From contig MFRS01000001.1 in NCBI GenBank assembly GCA_001784635.1, forward strand, positions 30,050 through 49,967: DNA of 19,918 nt, given 5' to 3'. The notes below the pieces were generated by a model, which saw only the letters and a program-made list of their open reading frames with translations, had not been told where the DNA came from and did no database searches. This DNA is from Candidatus Micrarchaeota archaeon RBG_16_49_10. GTDB taxonomy: Archaea > Aenigmatarchaeota > Aenigmatarchaeia > CG10238-14. The position numbers were made by a program, and so were the translations under genes. Positions 6,522 through 13,346 of the stretch are shown in pieces (positions within the stretch are counted from its first letter, which is position 1; each line of letters opens with the position of its first letter).

Positions 6522-6635
6522 TATTTTTCAAGGGAATTCTGTTTTTCAAACGATATAAAATTTGAATCCTTTTGCCGCTGGGAGTTGAGAAATCGTTTTA
6601 GGTTTATAAGTTATAATAATTCCTAAAGGTGTTTT
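6522..6635 (+). repeat. accessory-island repeat unit A
   Basis: Begins with the boundary motif TTCAAGGGAATTCTG. For about 105 bases it aligns with 6977-7082 through shared blocks such as TAAAATTTGAA, AGTTGA, ATCGTT, GTTATAAT and CTAAAGGT. It lies between the matrixin and winged-helix genes. Another motif-like TTTTTCAAGAAAATTG starts at 6632, directly after the unit. No coding potential is seen. Confidence 0.6.
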
Positions 6636-6660
6636 TCAAGAAAATTGAAATTAAATTCAG

Positions 6661-6882
6661 CTAGAAACTTTCTGTGATATGGGATTGTAATTGGTAAATT
6701 CGGTAGCCTTTAAATAATTTATTGGTAACATACCCTGCTCTTTCCAACTCCCCAAGATACCCTTGCAAAGCATTTATCCCTGGTAATTGTAGCTCTGCAA
6801 CTGTAAGTTCACTAAGAACTAAATTACCTTTGTTACCTAAATATGCTAAAATACGTACTATTTCTGGAGTTAAATCAGTCAT
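6661..6882 (-). CDS. small winged-helix DNA-binding protein
   Basis: 73 residues, essentially one winged helix-turn-helix. LTPEIVRILAYLGNKGNLVLSEL is helix 1 and 2, NALQGYLGELERAGYV a recognition-type helix, and TNKLFKGYRIYQL a beta wing, followed by a short tail. It looks like a one-domain transcription regulator of the ArsR/MarR/PadR type, but the exact family is not decided. It is AT-rich, with a TATA-like TTTATAAATTTTT about 27-40 bases before the ATG. It lies between two repeat units and next to toxin-antitoxin genes, so it may control part of this island; that is inference. Confidence 0.65.
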   Translation of the reverse strand: MTDLTPEIVRILAYLGNKGNLVLSELTVAELQLPGINALQGYLGELERAGYVTNKLFKGYRIYQLQSHITESF

Positions 6883-6950
6883 ATAGTGTACGATTTAACT
6901 AAATAAAAATTTATAAATTGACTTTTACTATATTGTGAAAATTTATTTAT

Positions 6951-7082
6951 CAATTTACATAAAATTTTATATAACCTGTTCAAGGAAATATTGATTTTCA
7001 CACAATGTAAAATTTGAACGCTTTTGATGGTAAGAGTTGAATTATCGTTCTAAAGTTATAATTATTATAAATCACTAAAGGT
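6951..7082 (+). repeat. accessory-island repeat unit B
   Basis: The left part (6951-6998: AATTTACATAAAATTTTAT, then TAACCTGTTCAAGGAAAT) matches 7661-7708 at 42 of 48 positions by hand count. The right part matches unit A (6522-6635). A further partial left part (AATTTACATAAATTACATG..) follows at 7083, so the unit is partly tandem with a period of about 130 bases. It lies upstream of the ParD/RelE-type module. Confidence 0.65.
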
Positions 7083-7112
7083 AATTTACATAAATTACAT
7101 GTTCTCAATAAA

Positions 7113-7142
7113 TTTAAATATATGTAAACACATCTGTTTACA
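7113..7142 (+). promoter_or_regulatory. promoter and operator of the RHH/RelE module
   Basis: TATA-like TTTAAATATAT (7113-7122) is followed by a perfect inverted repeat TGTAAACA-CATC-TGTTTACA (7123-7142), which lies between the TATA box and the ATG at 7151. Such placement is typical of autorepression by a ribbon-helix-helix antitoxin, which is the first gene. Confidence 0.7.
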
Positions 7143-7150
7143 GTGATATT

Positions 7151-7369
7151 ATGGTGCAAGTCCAGTTGAGAATGCCTGAAGAGGCTGTCAAGGAGATAGA
7201 TAAACTGGTTGAAACCGGCAATTTCAAAAGCAGAAGCGATGCTGTAAAGGGGATTGTCATGATTTACATGGAAAGCCAAAAAACCAGAAAATTCTATCAG
7301 ATGCTAGTCGAAAGGAGTGAAGAGGCGAGAAAGAACCCAGAAAAATTAATCCCGTTGGACGACCTTTAA
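7151..7369 (+). CDS. ribbon-helix-helix antitoxin (CopG/ParD-like)
   Basis: 72 residues. The N-terminal VQVQLRMPEEAVKEIDKLVETGNFKSRSDAVKGIV is a classic ribbon-helix-helix: a beta strand with alternating residues, helix A, then the S/RSDAV start of helix B. The C-terminal half (about residues 40-72) is the charged segment that usually wraps the toxin. Its TAA stop shares a base with the toxin ATG (TAATG), so the two are translationally coupled. The 20-base palindrome between TATA box and start is the likely operator for self-regulation. Confidence 0.88.
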   Translation: MVQVQLRMPEEAVKEIDKLVETGNFKSRSDAVKGIVMIYMESQKTRKFYQMLVERSEEARKNPEKLIPLDDL

Positions 7370-7644
7370 TGTTCAAAGTATTCTTTTTAGACAAATCTTT
7401 AAGAGAATTGAATAAACTAGACAGTGCCATAAAAGAGCGGGTAAAGGAGAAGCTAAAGAAACTCGAGGATTTTCCCGAATTAGGAAAACCATTAAAATAC
7501 TCAAATTTTTGGAGTTTGAGGGTTGGAGGTTACAGGGTTATTTATGAAATTGATAAAAACGGTAAAAGGATAATAATTTTGACTGTCAAACACCGAAAGA
7601 ATGTGTATGAAAACTTTGAGAAGATATTTTTGATCTTTTTCTGA
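7369..7644 (+). CDS. RelE/ParE-superfamily toxin
   Basis: 91 residues, the normal size. The order of elements fits the RelE fold: FKVFFLDKSLRELNKLDSAIKERVKEKLKKL (strand plus two helices), LGKPLKYSNFWSLRVGGYRVIYEI (core strands with the R-x-G-x-YR-V-IY signature), and IIILTVKHRKNVYE (last strand with HRKNVYE). Superfamily members are either ribosome-dependent mRNA endonucleases (RelE) or gyrase poisons (ParE). The HRKxVYE ending is closer to RelE-type sequences, but activity cannot be settled by eye. It is the second gene of a coupled pair with the RHH antitoxin and is flanked by similar repeats (6951-6998 and 7661-7708). Confidence 0.88.
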   Translation: MFKVFFLDKSLRELNKLDSAIKERVKEKLKKLEDFPELGKPLKYSNFWSLRVGGYRVIYEIDKNGKRIIILTVKHRKNVYENFEKIFLIFF

Positions 7645-7660
7645 TTTCTCCAGCTCTCAA

Positions 7661-7708
7661 TAATTTGCATAAAATTTTATCTAACCTGTTCAAGGGAATT
7701 CTGATTTT
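7661..7708 (+). repeat. direct repeat partner downstream of RelE module
   Basis: Matches 6951-6998 at 42 of 48 positions (hand count), including CATAAAATTTTAT, TAACCTGTTCAAGG and the boundary motif TTCAAGGGAATTCTG. Together the two copies bracket the toxin-antitoxin pair in the same orientation. Confidence 0.65.
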
Positions 7709-7714
7709 TGCTGT

Positions 7715-8050
7715 CTAGCCTTTCAATGCAGACAACTTCTTGGCCAATTCACTGTAAACCTGCTTCTTCTTTTCAGGAGATAGATGAAAGAGAAGTCTAG
7801 ATATCATCTGCTTTGAAACAGTGAAAATATAATTCAGCTTAATGACACTATCTTTAGCTGCCCCTTCCTTTATTGTAAGCGGAATGCCATTCATTTCCGC
7901 ATTGCTTGTTATGCCGGCAACAACAACAACATTATCAAACTCCTCAAACAGGACAAGCGCTGGCCTTTTCTTAATCTCGAACGTGTCAGTAAACTGCACT
8001 TGCGTCAACACTATATCTCCAGGTTTATACACTTTCCCACGCCTCGTCAT
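7715..8050 (-). CDS. MazF/PemK-family toxin
   Basis: 111 residues. The start YKPGDIVLTQVQFTDTFEIKKRPALVL has the family's conserved opening: PGDIV, a loop, then KRPALVL. It is followed by VVVAGITSN and the long DSVIKLNYIFTVSKQMI (equivalent to the D-Q-I-x-T strand region). The family are small barrel-fold ribonucleases that cut mRNA or other RNAs. The C-terminal helix KKKQVYSELAKKLSALKG is usual. It overlaps the upstream antitoxin by 26 bases, so the pair is co-translated. It converges on the RelE-type module across the 7661-7708 repeat. Confidence 0.85.
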   Translation of the reverse strand: MTRRGKVYKPGDIVLTQVQFTDTFEIKKRPALVLFEEFDNVVVVAGITSNAEMNGIPLTIKEGAAKDSVIKLNYIFTVSKQMISRLLFHLSPEKKKQVYSELAKKLSALKG

Positions 8051-8252
8051 CCTTGTTGTCCCACAATTCTTTCATTTTTGGTTGTTGCACTTTATGCAGG
8101 AATTCATCGTATTGATTCATGGATTTTACCTTCTTAAAAATGATTATAGCCTTCATTATGGTTTCGTTATACGTTTCTCTTGGATGGTCCTTTATTTCTT
8201 TCAAAGACTTGACGACATTTTTATCTAGCTGGATTGTCGTGGCGTCAGACAT
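8025..8252 (-). CDS. antitoxin partner of the MazF-type toxin
   Basis: 75 residues. The first part, TTIQLDKNVVKSLKEIKDHPRETYNETI, resembles the short archaeal antitoxins that begin TTIQL and have an ETY(N/D)E(T/I)I turn, a ribbon-helix-helix-like fold. The C-terminal part is charged and ends DEAWESV, likely the toxin-binding tail. Strong ribosome site TAGGTGAT, followed by ATATA and the ATG. Upstream is a palindrome ATGCAT-T-ATGCAT (8272-8284) overlapping the TATA region, a likely operator. Function is inferred mainly from the partner and size. Confidence 0.78.
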   Translation of the reverse strand: MSDATTIQLDKNVVKSLKEIKDHPRETYNETIMKAIIIFKKVKSMNQYDEFLHKVQQPKMKELWDNKDDEAWESV

Positions 8253-8271
8253 TATATATCACCTATAGTTA

Positions 8272-8292
8272 ATGCATAATGCATATATAAAT
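8272..8292 (-). promoter_or_regulatory. promoter and palindrome of the MazF-type module
   Basis: On the reverse strand ATTTATATAT (TATA box, 8283-8292) is followed by ATGCATTATGCAT, a perfect 6-bp-arm palindrome at 8272-8284. The start codon lies at 8252, so the palindrome overlaps the probable transcription start region. Confidence 0.6.
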
Positions 8293-8311
8293 AGTCACCA
8301 TCTAGAAACGT

Positions 8312-8327
8312 CCCTCAAGGGAATCTG
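8312..8327 (+). repeat. island boundary motif copy f
   Basis: CTCAAGGGAATCTGA, close to the motif at 6525 and 7689, here between the MazF-type module and the five-helix membrane protein. Confidence 0.4.
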
Positions 8328-8355
8328 AGAAGGTAAGGCACTGCTCAGTCACTTC

Positions 8356-8844
8356 CTAGATCTCCATACCCAAGAGGCCAGTAATCAGCATCACAAGGCT
8401 GACCAAAATTAAAGCATAGTAGTAAAGCCAAGGCTGTTTAGACCTATAGAAAAAATACAAAACGCCAATGAAGAACAAGCCCCCAAGCAGATAGGCAGCT
8501 AAAGGCCACCGGTACAAAAACATTCCCAATGACACAAAGACCACAGCCAACGGCACGGTCATATAAATTGCCTTGTAAAGCACCCCGAGTTTTGACCGGA
8601 AAATATACCAGGAAATTAGGCCGATGATGGCGACAAACATGACGTGCTTCATTGGCGGAAACCAATACCAGGCCGCATTGAAATCGACTGGCGTGAAAAG
8701 CTTGACTGCCCCATCCACCAAAGTTTGGAAAATGAAGTCAAAGAGGAACGTGAGATTTAGCAGTATAAAGCCGAATACGGCCACGGCCAAAGCTGATAAA
8801 ACTTTTTTGACGGTTGGATTTTTCAACGCCGTAAATTTCATCAT
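8356..8844 (-). CDS. multi-pass membrane protein of unknown function
   Basis: 162 residues with about five hydrophobic segments: roughly 14-36, 68-84, 88-104, 108-132 and 138-158. Aromatic residues cluster in the loops (AAWYWFPPMKH, YFFYRSKQPWLYYY). No known motif is seen. Composition is less AT-rich than the rest of the island. The start is ATG ATG; either of the first two could be used. It is transcribed away from the divergent unknown gene at 8948, and its 3' end faces the MazF-module promoter. Confidence 0.72.
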   Translation of the reverse strand: MMKFTALKNPTVKKVLSALAVAVFGFILLNLTFLFDFIFQTLVDGAVKLFTPVDFNAAWYWFPPMKHVMFVAIIGLISWYIFRSKLGVLYKAIYMTVPLAVVFVSLGMFLYRWPLAAYLLGGLFFIGVLYFFYRSKQPWLYYYALILVSLVMLITGLLGMEI

Positions 8845-8947
8845 AACTTTAATTGTGTGTCATACGGCTAATAAACCTTCCTATGGTCCTTTTAGAAATA
8901 ATTGACGTCTAAAATAGATATTTAAAGATAAATTTTAATTTCAAAAT

Positions 8948-9520
8948 ATGAGTTTTGATAATCTTTATGCTGAGTTAAACAGACAGATTCAAAATAATAC
9001 TGATCTAGTTAGGCAATTATACAAAGTTGCAAGAAGAGAGGGGTTAATGCGGAGTATAAATAGAACCCGATATTTTTCTATGGGTGATTATAACGGTATT
9101 CCAGTTGGTTTGGATTTGTACATAACCCATGTCGTACGTGATTTCCCAAATATTCTTGCAAAAATGAGAATACTGTATGAAGTTAGTGGTGGCGAAGCAG
9201 ATTTATCAAGGGTTTATGCAAGATTGCAAAATAATTTAGGAATTGTATCAGAAGATATGACAAAAGGTGGTACTGCAACGATTACTGACATAACACCGAT
9301 GAGACGGTTAAATAACAAGTTACTTGAAGAAGTATTCCCAGAGGAAATAGAAACTGAATTGCGCAGGACAACGTTTTCAGCAGAAGATAAATTTGGTGCA
9401 ATGCGGTTTCCAATAGTCGATTTAGACCATGTTGAAGTTGGTCCAAAGTATAGAAGACTTTATGAAAAATATCAACAGCAATACGAAAAAGATGAAAGAT
9501 TCATTATAAGGGAAATCTAA
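8948..9520 (+). CDS. hypothetical soluble protein
   Basis: 190 residues, family not recognised. It is predicted mostly helical and charged. Features include YFSMGDYNGIPVGLDLYITHVVRDFP in the middle, an acidic EVFPEEIETELRR, and a final basic/acidic helix (KYRRLYEKYQQQYEKDERF). No signal peptide, membrane segment or cysteines. A TATA-like ATATTTAAAG lies about 25-30 bases upstream with no ribosome site, fitting leaderless translation. Strongly AT-rich codons, like the other island genes, suggest it was acquired. Confidence 0.65.
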   Translation: MSFDNLYAELNRQIQNNTDLVRQLYKVARREGLMRSINRTRYFSMGDYNGIPVGLDLYITHVVRDFPNILAKMRILYEVSGGEADLSRVYARLQNNLGIVSEDMTKGGTATITDITPMRRLNNKLLEEVFPEEIETELRRTTFSAEDKFGAMRFPIVDLDHVEVGPKYRRLYEKYQQQYEKDERFIIREI

Positions 9521-9562
9521 TCCCCTTCGCTCCTTAAGTTGTTTTTGTAAAGCCAAATGCTT

Positions 9563-9580
9563 TTTTTTCAAGAGAACGCC
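9563..9580 (+). repeat. island boundary motif copy g (weak)
   Basis: TTTTTTTTCAAGAGAACGCC: T-run plus TTCAAGAGAA, a weaker match to the motif found at other boundaries. The T-run may itself act as an oligo-T terminator for the gene ending at 9520. Confidence 0.3.
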
Positions 9581-9695
9581 AAGAAAAGTACAGAATACGT
9601 CAAAGTCAAAATTTTAATGTTGAGTGAAGGTTAAAATATCTTTAATGGGGAGATTTCTAAAAATGACAGAAAATTTTACGTTTTAAAAAAAAGAG

Positions 9696-9962
9696 CTATG
9701 GAGCAAAGTGTCTTAGGGAAGGTTTATATTCTAAAACCGGGTTTTTTTCTGTTAAAGCCAATATTTGCGGGCTAATAGCATTGAATGGACTTCCTATTTC
9801 AGTGTTTAAACCTTGATAAGTTAACAGAATTCCTTCTTTGTAAGGAGGATTTTCAGGTAATTCAGAACCCACAGAAATAAAACAAGATTCTAGTCTGTAT
9901 AAACCGTTCTCCCCTGATTTTTGCAATAGTGTCACTCTATACCAAGTTGCCCCTCCACCCAT
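9696..9962 (-). CDS. small hypothetical protein
   Basis: 88 residues from the ATG at 9962, which has a strong ribosome site (TTAGGTGAT) six bases upstream. A longer frame from a TTG at 10067 exists, but its extra 35 residues are lysine-rich, AT-rich sequence without a ribosome site, so I prefer the short form. The protein starts MGGGATWYRVTLLQKSG, looks beta-rich (ENGLYRLESCFISVGSELP, EGILLTYQGL) and has one cysteine. No family recognised. AT-rich; the last gene of the island, ending in the same direction as nurA. Confidence 0.6.
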   Translation of the reverse strand: MGGGATWYRVTLLQKSGENGLYRLESCFISVGSELPENPPYKEGILLTYQGLNTEIGSPFNAISPQILALTEKNPVLEYKPSLRHFAP

Positions 9963-10105
9963 TAAATCACCTAATTTAATACAAGAAATTAGCTTTTTAT
10001 TTGTTTTTTTTAATTCCTTGTAGTAATTAATTTTATACTTGATAGAGTAACAAACATTTCCCGCCAAAATATCACAAAAGATGCCTTAAGACTTGGCAGA
10101 TTGAC

Positions 10106-11203
10106 TCAGAAAGGTCTCATCTCCCTCCTCATCTTGAAGAGGCTCGAGACATTCCCCACCCTGCTCACCAGGTCGGCGTAGAACATCTCCATGTCCTTGT
10201 CCGAGAGCTTGGCCCTCTGGTCCGCCTCTATAAGCACGGCAGGCAGGCCATATCCCGAGTGCCCGCATGTTCCCAGCAGGACTGGCGTGATTTCATTGAC
10301 AGTGTCGAGCGGGTTCCCGTTGCTCAGGAAATCCCCCCTAAGCGGCCTGTCGAAGTCGACGGTCTTTATGTAGAAGCTGTAGAAGCTCTTCTCCAAGTCC
10401 TTGAACTCCTTGATGAAGCCGTTCCCGCCGCTGAAGTAGCTGAAAACGCACGTCCTCTCCCCCCTCTCGAGCGTGTAGAATAGGAGGTTGCTGTCCTTGG
10501 TCTTCTCCAGTATCGCCTTCAATTCCTTCGACACCTCGGTCCGCATCCCATCCATGATCTTTCTGTTCACGATCTCGGCGAACTTCGAGCTCCTGCTGTC
10601 CTCGATGACGCCGGCCAATGTGACCTTCATGCCCTTCGCCTTCCTGTAAAGGTCCTTGTACGCCCTTATCAGCTGCTTGTAGCTCTCGCCCAGCTCGCTC
10701 TTGTCCGGCTTGAAGGTGTACTGCGGGAGGACGGACCCGTCCATGAGCATGATGTCCGGCTTCATCTTCTCCATGGCCTCCACCGCGGTGGTGACCTCCA
10801 CTATCTGCCTCTCAACGTTGGTGCAGAGGTTGAACTCGACGTCCGAGAGCGACTCCACTATGACCTTGGGCTGCGGGAAGCTGTTCGCGGAGGGGTAGTA
10901 GAAGACATCCTTCAGGTTGCCCTTGCTGTACACGAAGTTCACGGCCGTCGCCCTCAAAAGCATCAGGTCGAGGCCGTGCAGGCTGTGCTTCACCATGCCG
11001 CCGTCTATCCCTACCACGCTTACATCGTCCTTCATCTGCTGGCCGCACTTGTTGATCGTCTGCACGTCCGCCACTTCGCCGTCCGGCCCGATCTCGAAGC
11101 TGTCGTTTATCTTGCGCAGGAACTTCCCGACATTAACGCGCTTGCCCTCTATGTAGCTGAGGTTCTTCACTATCTGGTCGAGCTTTTCGTGAAAGGTGTC
11201 CAT
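10106..11203 (-). CDS. nurA: NurA-domain 5'-3' nuclease
   Basis: 365 residues from ATG 11203. In archaea NurA works with the HerA helicase/translocase to resect DNA ends for homologous recombination; herA is not in this window. Visible motifs are VVGIDGG (Asp 67, first catalytic aspartate block), IMLMDGSVLP (Asp 155, second block), AGVIEDSRSSKFAE, a late YIKTVDFDRPLRGDF strand, and PAVLIEADQRAKLSDKDMEMFY near the C-terminus. These are the usual order and spacing for the family. A TTG sixteen codons upstream could extend it, but the TATA-like box at about 11228-11236 predicts a start of transcription close to the ATG, so the short form is better. It is divergent from metG, with 115 bases between. 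Confidence 0.88.
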   Translation of the reverse strand: MDTFHEKLDQIVKNLSYIEGKRVNVGKFLRKINDSFEIGPDGEVADVQTINKCGQQMKDDVSVVGIDGGMVKHSLHGLDLMLLRATAVNFVYSKGNLKDVFYYPSANSFPQPKVIVESLSDVEFNLCTNVERQIVEVTTAVEAMEKMKPDIMLMDGSVLPQYTFKPDKSELGESYKQLIRAYKDLYRKAKGMKVTLAGVIEDSRSSKFAEIVNRKIMDGMRTEVSKELKAILEKTKDSNLLFYTLERGERTCVFSYFSGGNGFIKEFKDLEKSFYSFYIKTVDFDRPLRGDFLSNGNPLDTVNEITPVLLGTCGHSGYGLPAVLIEADQRAKLSDKDMEMFYADLVSRVGNVSSLFKMRREMRPF

Positions 11204-11227
11204 ACAAAGATTCTTTGTCGGGGAAGA

Positions 11228-11290
11228 ATTTATTTTAGTTGAACGATTCAAAGGTCGTGATTGGTGCCATTTCTAAACCTTTTATATAAA
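11228..11290. promoter_or_regulatory. divergent promoter region nurA/metG
   Basis: The reverse-strand TATA-like AAAATAAAT (11228-11236) lies about 27-33 bases before the nurA ATG. The forward-strand TTTATATAAA (11281-11290) lies about 30-38 bases before the metG GTG. Both predict very short leaders. Confidence 0.6.
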
Positions 11291-11318
11291 TACGCCAAAA
11301 TAATAAAATGTTCGAGAG

Positions 11319-13211
11319 GTGGTTCATTTCGCTAAAGAGAAGTTCTACATTACCACAGCCATACCTTACGTAAACGCGCCCCCGCACATAGGCCACGCGC
11401 TCGAGTTCGTCCAGACCGACGCGATAGCCAGGTTCGCCAGGCTCACGGGCAGGGACGTCTTCTTCCTCACTGGGACAGACGAGAATGCGCAGAAGAACGT
11501 GCTTTCGGCCGAAGCTTTGGGCATCCCCGTCAAAGACTTGGTTGACAAGAACACAGCGGAGTTCAAGCACATCCTGAAGATATTACAGGTATCTAACGAC
11601 GACTTCATAAGGACTACGGACAAGAAGAAGCACTGGCCCGGCGTGGAGAAGCTCTGGAACCTGTGCCTCAAGAGCGGGGACATATACAAGAAGACCTACT
11701 CGGGCCTTTACTGCGTCGGCTGCGAGGCCTTCGTGACCGAGAAGGACCTTGAGAACGGCTTGTGCCCCGAGCACCAAAAGCCGCCCGAGATTGTATCGGA
11801 GGAGAACTACTTCTTCAAGCTGTCCAAATACCAGAAGAGGCTGGAGGAGCTGATAGAGGCCGACGAACTTGAGATAATTCCCGAGTCCAGGAAGAACGAG
11901 GTGCTAAGCTTCATAAGGTCAGGGCTGGAGGACTTCAGCGTCTCAAGGCCTACAAAGAGGGTTAAGGGATGGGGAGTGCCTGTTCCCGGCGATGATTCCC
12001 AGATAGTCTATGTATGGTACGATGCGCTCGCCAATTACATCACTGCTTTGGGATTGGGAACCAAGGACGAGAAGAAGGTGAAGAAGTACTGGCCTGCGGA
12101 TTTGCACGTCATCGGGAAGGGGATAATACGCTTTCATGCGGTATACTGGCCTGCCATGCTTTTGTCCGCCGGGATAGAGCTTCCGAAGACGATTTTCGTG
12201 CACGGCTACATCACGGTGGAGGGGCAGAAGATGAGCAAGTCGCTGGGTAATGTTATCAACCCCAAGGATCTGGTGGAAAGGTACGGCTCTGACGCAGTCA
12301 GGTACTTCATGCTCAGGGAGATACCACCCTTCTCAGACGGGGACTTCTCGGAGAAGGCGCTGGTGAAGAGGATAAATACTGAGCTTGTCGCAAACTACTC
12401 CAACCTGTATTACAGGGTCACCTCCTTCATCGAGAGGAACTTCAGGGGCAATGTCGAGGATTTCGACGAGTTCGGCGATGAGGAAGGCGAGATAGAGGAG
12501 TTCTTCAAGGGCAAGATAGAGCAGTACAAAAATCTCATGGACAACGTAAGGCTCAACGAGGCCCTGTCGCTAGTGCTGGAGCTGTCATCAAGGCTGAACA
12601 AGTACTTCCAGGACAGGCAGCCATGGGCCACACTGAAGACCGATGAGACGGAGTGCAAGAGGACGATAGCGTTTTCAGTCAGGATGATCAACATTATATC
12701 CACCCTTTTCTATCCGTTCATACCATCAGAGGCAGAGGAGGCTCTTGAAAACTTCAACCTGAAGCCGAGCCTGGACAACATAGGGGCGAGGATAAAGTAC
12801 AGGCCCGACATAAAGGGCATAATGCTTTTCAAGAAGGTCGAGGAGAAAAATATGGAGAAAAAAACTAAAAAGGAGGAGGTAGGTTTAATACCTTTCAAGG
12901 AGTTTAAGAAGATGGAGTTCAGGATTGGAACGGTCCTCGAGGCTGCAGCGATAGAGAAGTCGGAGAAGCTGGTCAAGATGGATGTGGACTTCGGCGGCTT
13001 CAAGAGGCAGGTGGTGGCCGGGATAAGGCCTTTCTACACGCCCAAGGAGCTGGCAGGGAAGCAGTTCGTCTTCATAACGAACCTCGAGCACGCGAAGATG
13101 ATGGGATATGAGTCAGAGGCCATGGTGCTCGCTGCGGTGGAGGGGGACGACGAGAATGTGGTCCTGCTGAAGCCTGAGAAGAAGGTCAAGGACGGGACGA
13201 TGATCTCCTGA
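11319..13211 (+). CDS. metG: methionyl-tRNA synthetase with C-terminal tRNA-binding domain
   Basis: 630 residues. Charges tRNA-Met with methionine. ITTAIPYVNAPPHIGH holds the HIGH motif (residues 23-26); LYCVGC..CPEH gives a zinc knuckle (Cys 132, 135, 149, His 152); GQKMSKSLGN is the KMSKS loop (304-308). An anticodon-binding helical domain follows, and from about 524 an OB-fold of the Trbp111/EMAPII type (FKKMEFRIGTV, QVVAGIRPFY, LAGKQFVFITNLEHAKMMGYES, SEAMVLAA). Many archaea encode that last domain as a separate protein; here it is fused through a charged linker (MEKKTKKEE). The start is GTG at 11319; the preceding bases GAGAGGTGGT look like a ribosome site but overlap the GTG itself. An ATG at 11308 is out of frame. 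Confidence 0.96.
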   Translation: MVHFAKEKFYITTAIPYVNAPPHIGHALEFVQTDAIARFARLTGRDVFFLTGTDENAQKNVLSAEALGIPVKDLVDKNTAEFKHILKILQVSNDDFIRTTDKKKHWPGVEKLWNLCLKSGDIYKKTYSGLYCVGCEAFVTEKDLENGLCPEHQKPPEIVSEENYFFKLSKYQKRLEELIEADELEIIPESRKNEVLSFIRSGLEDFSVSRPTKRVKGWGVPVPGDDSQIVYVWYDALANYITALGLGTKDEKKVKKYWPADLHVIGKGIIRFHAVYWPAMLLSAGIELPKTIFVHGYITVEGQKMSKSLGNVINPKDLVERYGSDAVRYFMLREIPPFSDGDFSEKALVKRINTELVANYSNLYYRVTSFIERNFRGNVEDFDEFGDEEGEIEEFFKGKIEQYKNLMDNVRLNEALSLVLELSSRLNKYFQDRQPWATLKTDETECKRTIAFSVRMINIISTLFYPFIPSEAEEALENFNLKPSLDNIGARIKYRPDIKGIMLFKKVEEKNMEKKTKKEEVGLIPFKEFKKMEFRIGTVLEAAAIEKSEKLVKMDVDFGGFKRQVVAGIRPFYTPKELAGKQFVFITNLEHAKMMGYESEAMVLAAVEGDDENVVLLKPEKKVKDGTMIS

Positions 13212-13346
13212 GCCGGTTTTTACTTAAGGCTTGGTAGCTTCGGTTCCGGCCTTCGCTAGTGCTTATTTGAATTGCAATACCCGTGCATATCCTATTTTTT
13301 CAAAAATACAATTCTTTTAAAAACGCAAAACGAATGAATTATCAAG

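Noticed and set aside
9963..10067. TTG-initiated 123-residue version of the small unknown
   Set aside because: No ribosome site and Lys-rich AT-biased translation; the ATG at 9962 has a strong TTAGGTGAT.
4378..10067. Integrated virus or integrative element
   Set aside because: No integrase, replication, capsid or terminase-like gene and no tRNA-fragment attachment site seen; the island is better described as accessory cassettes.
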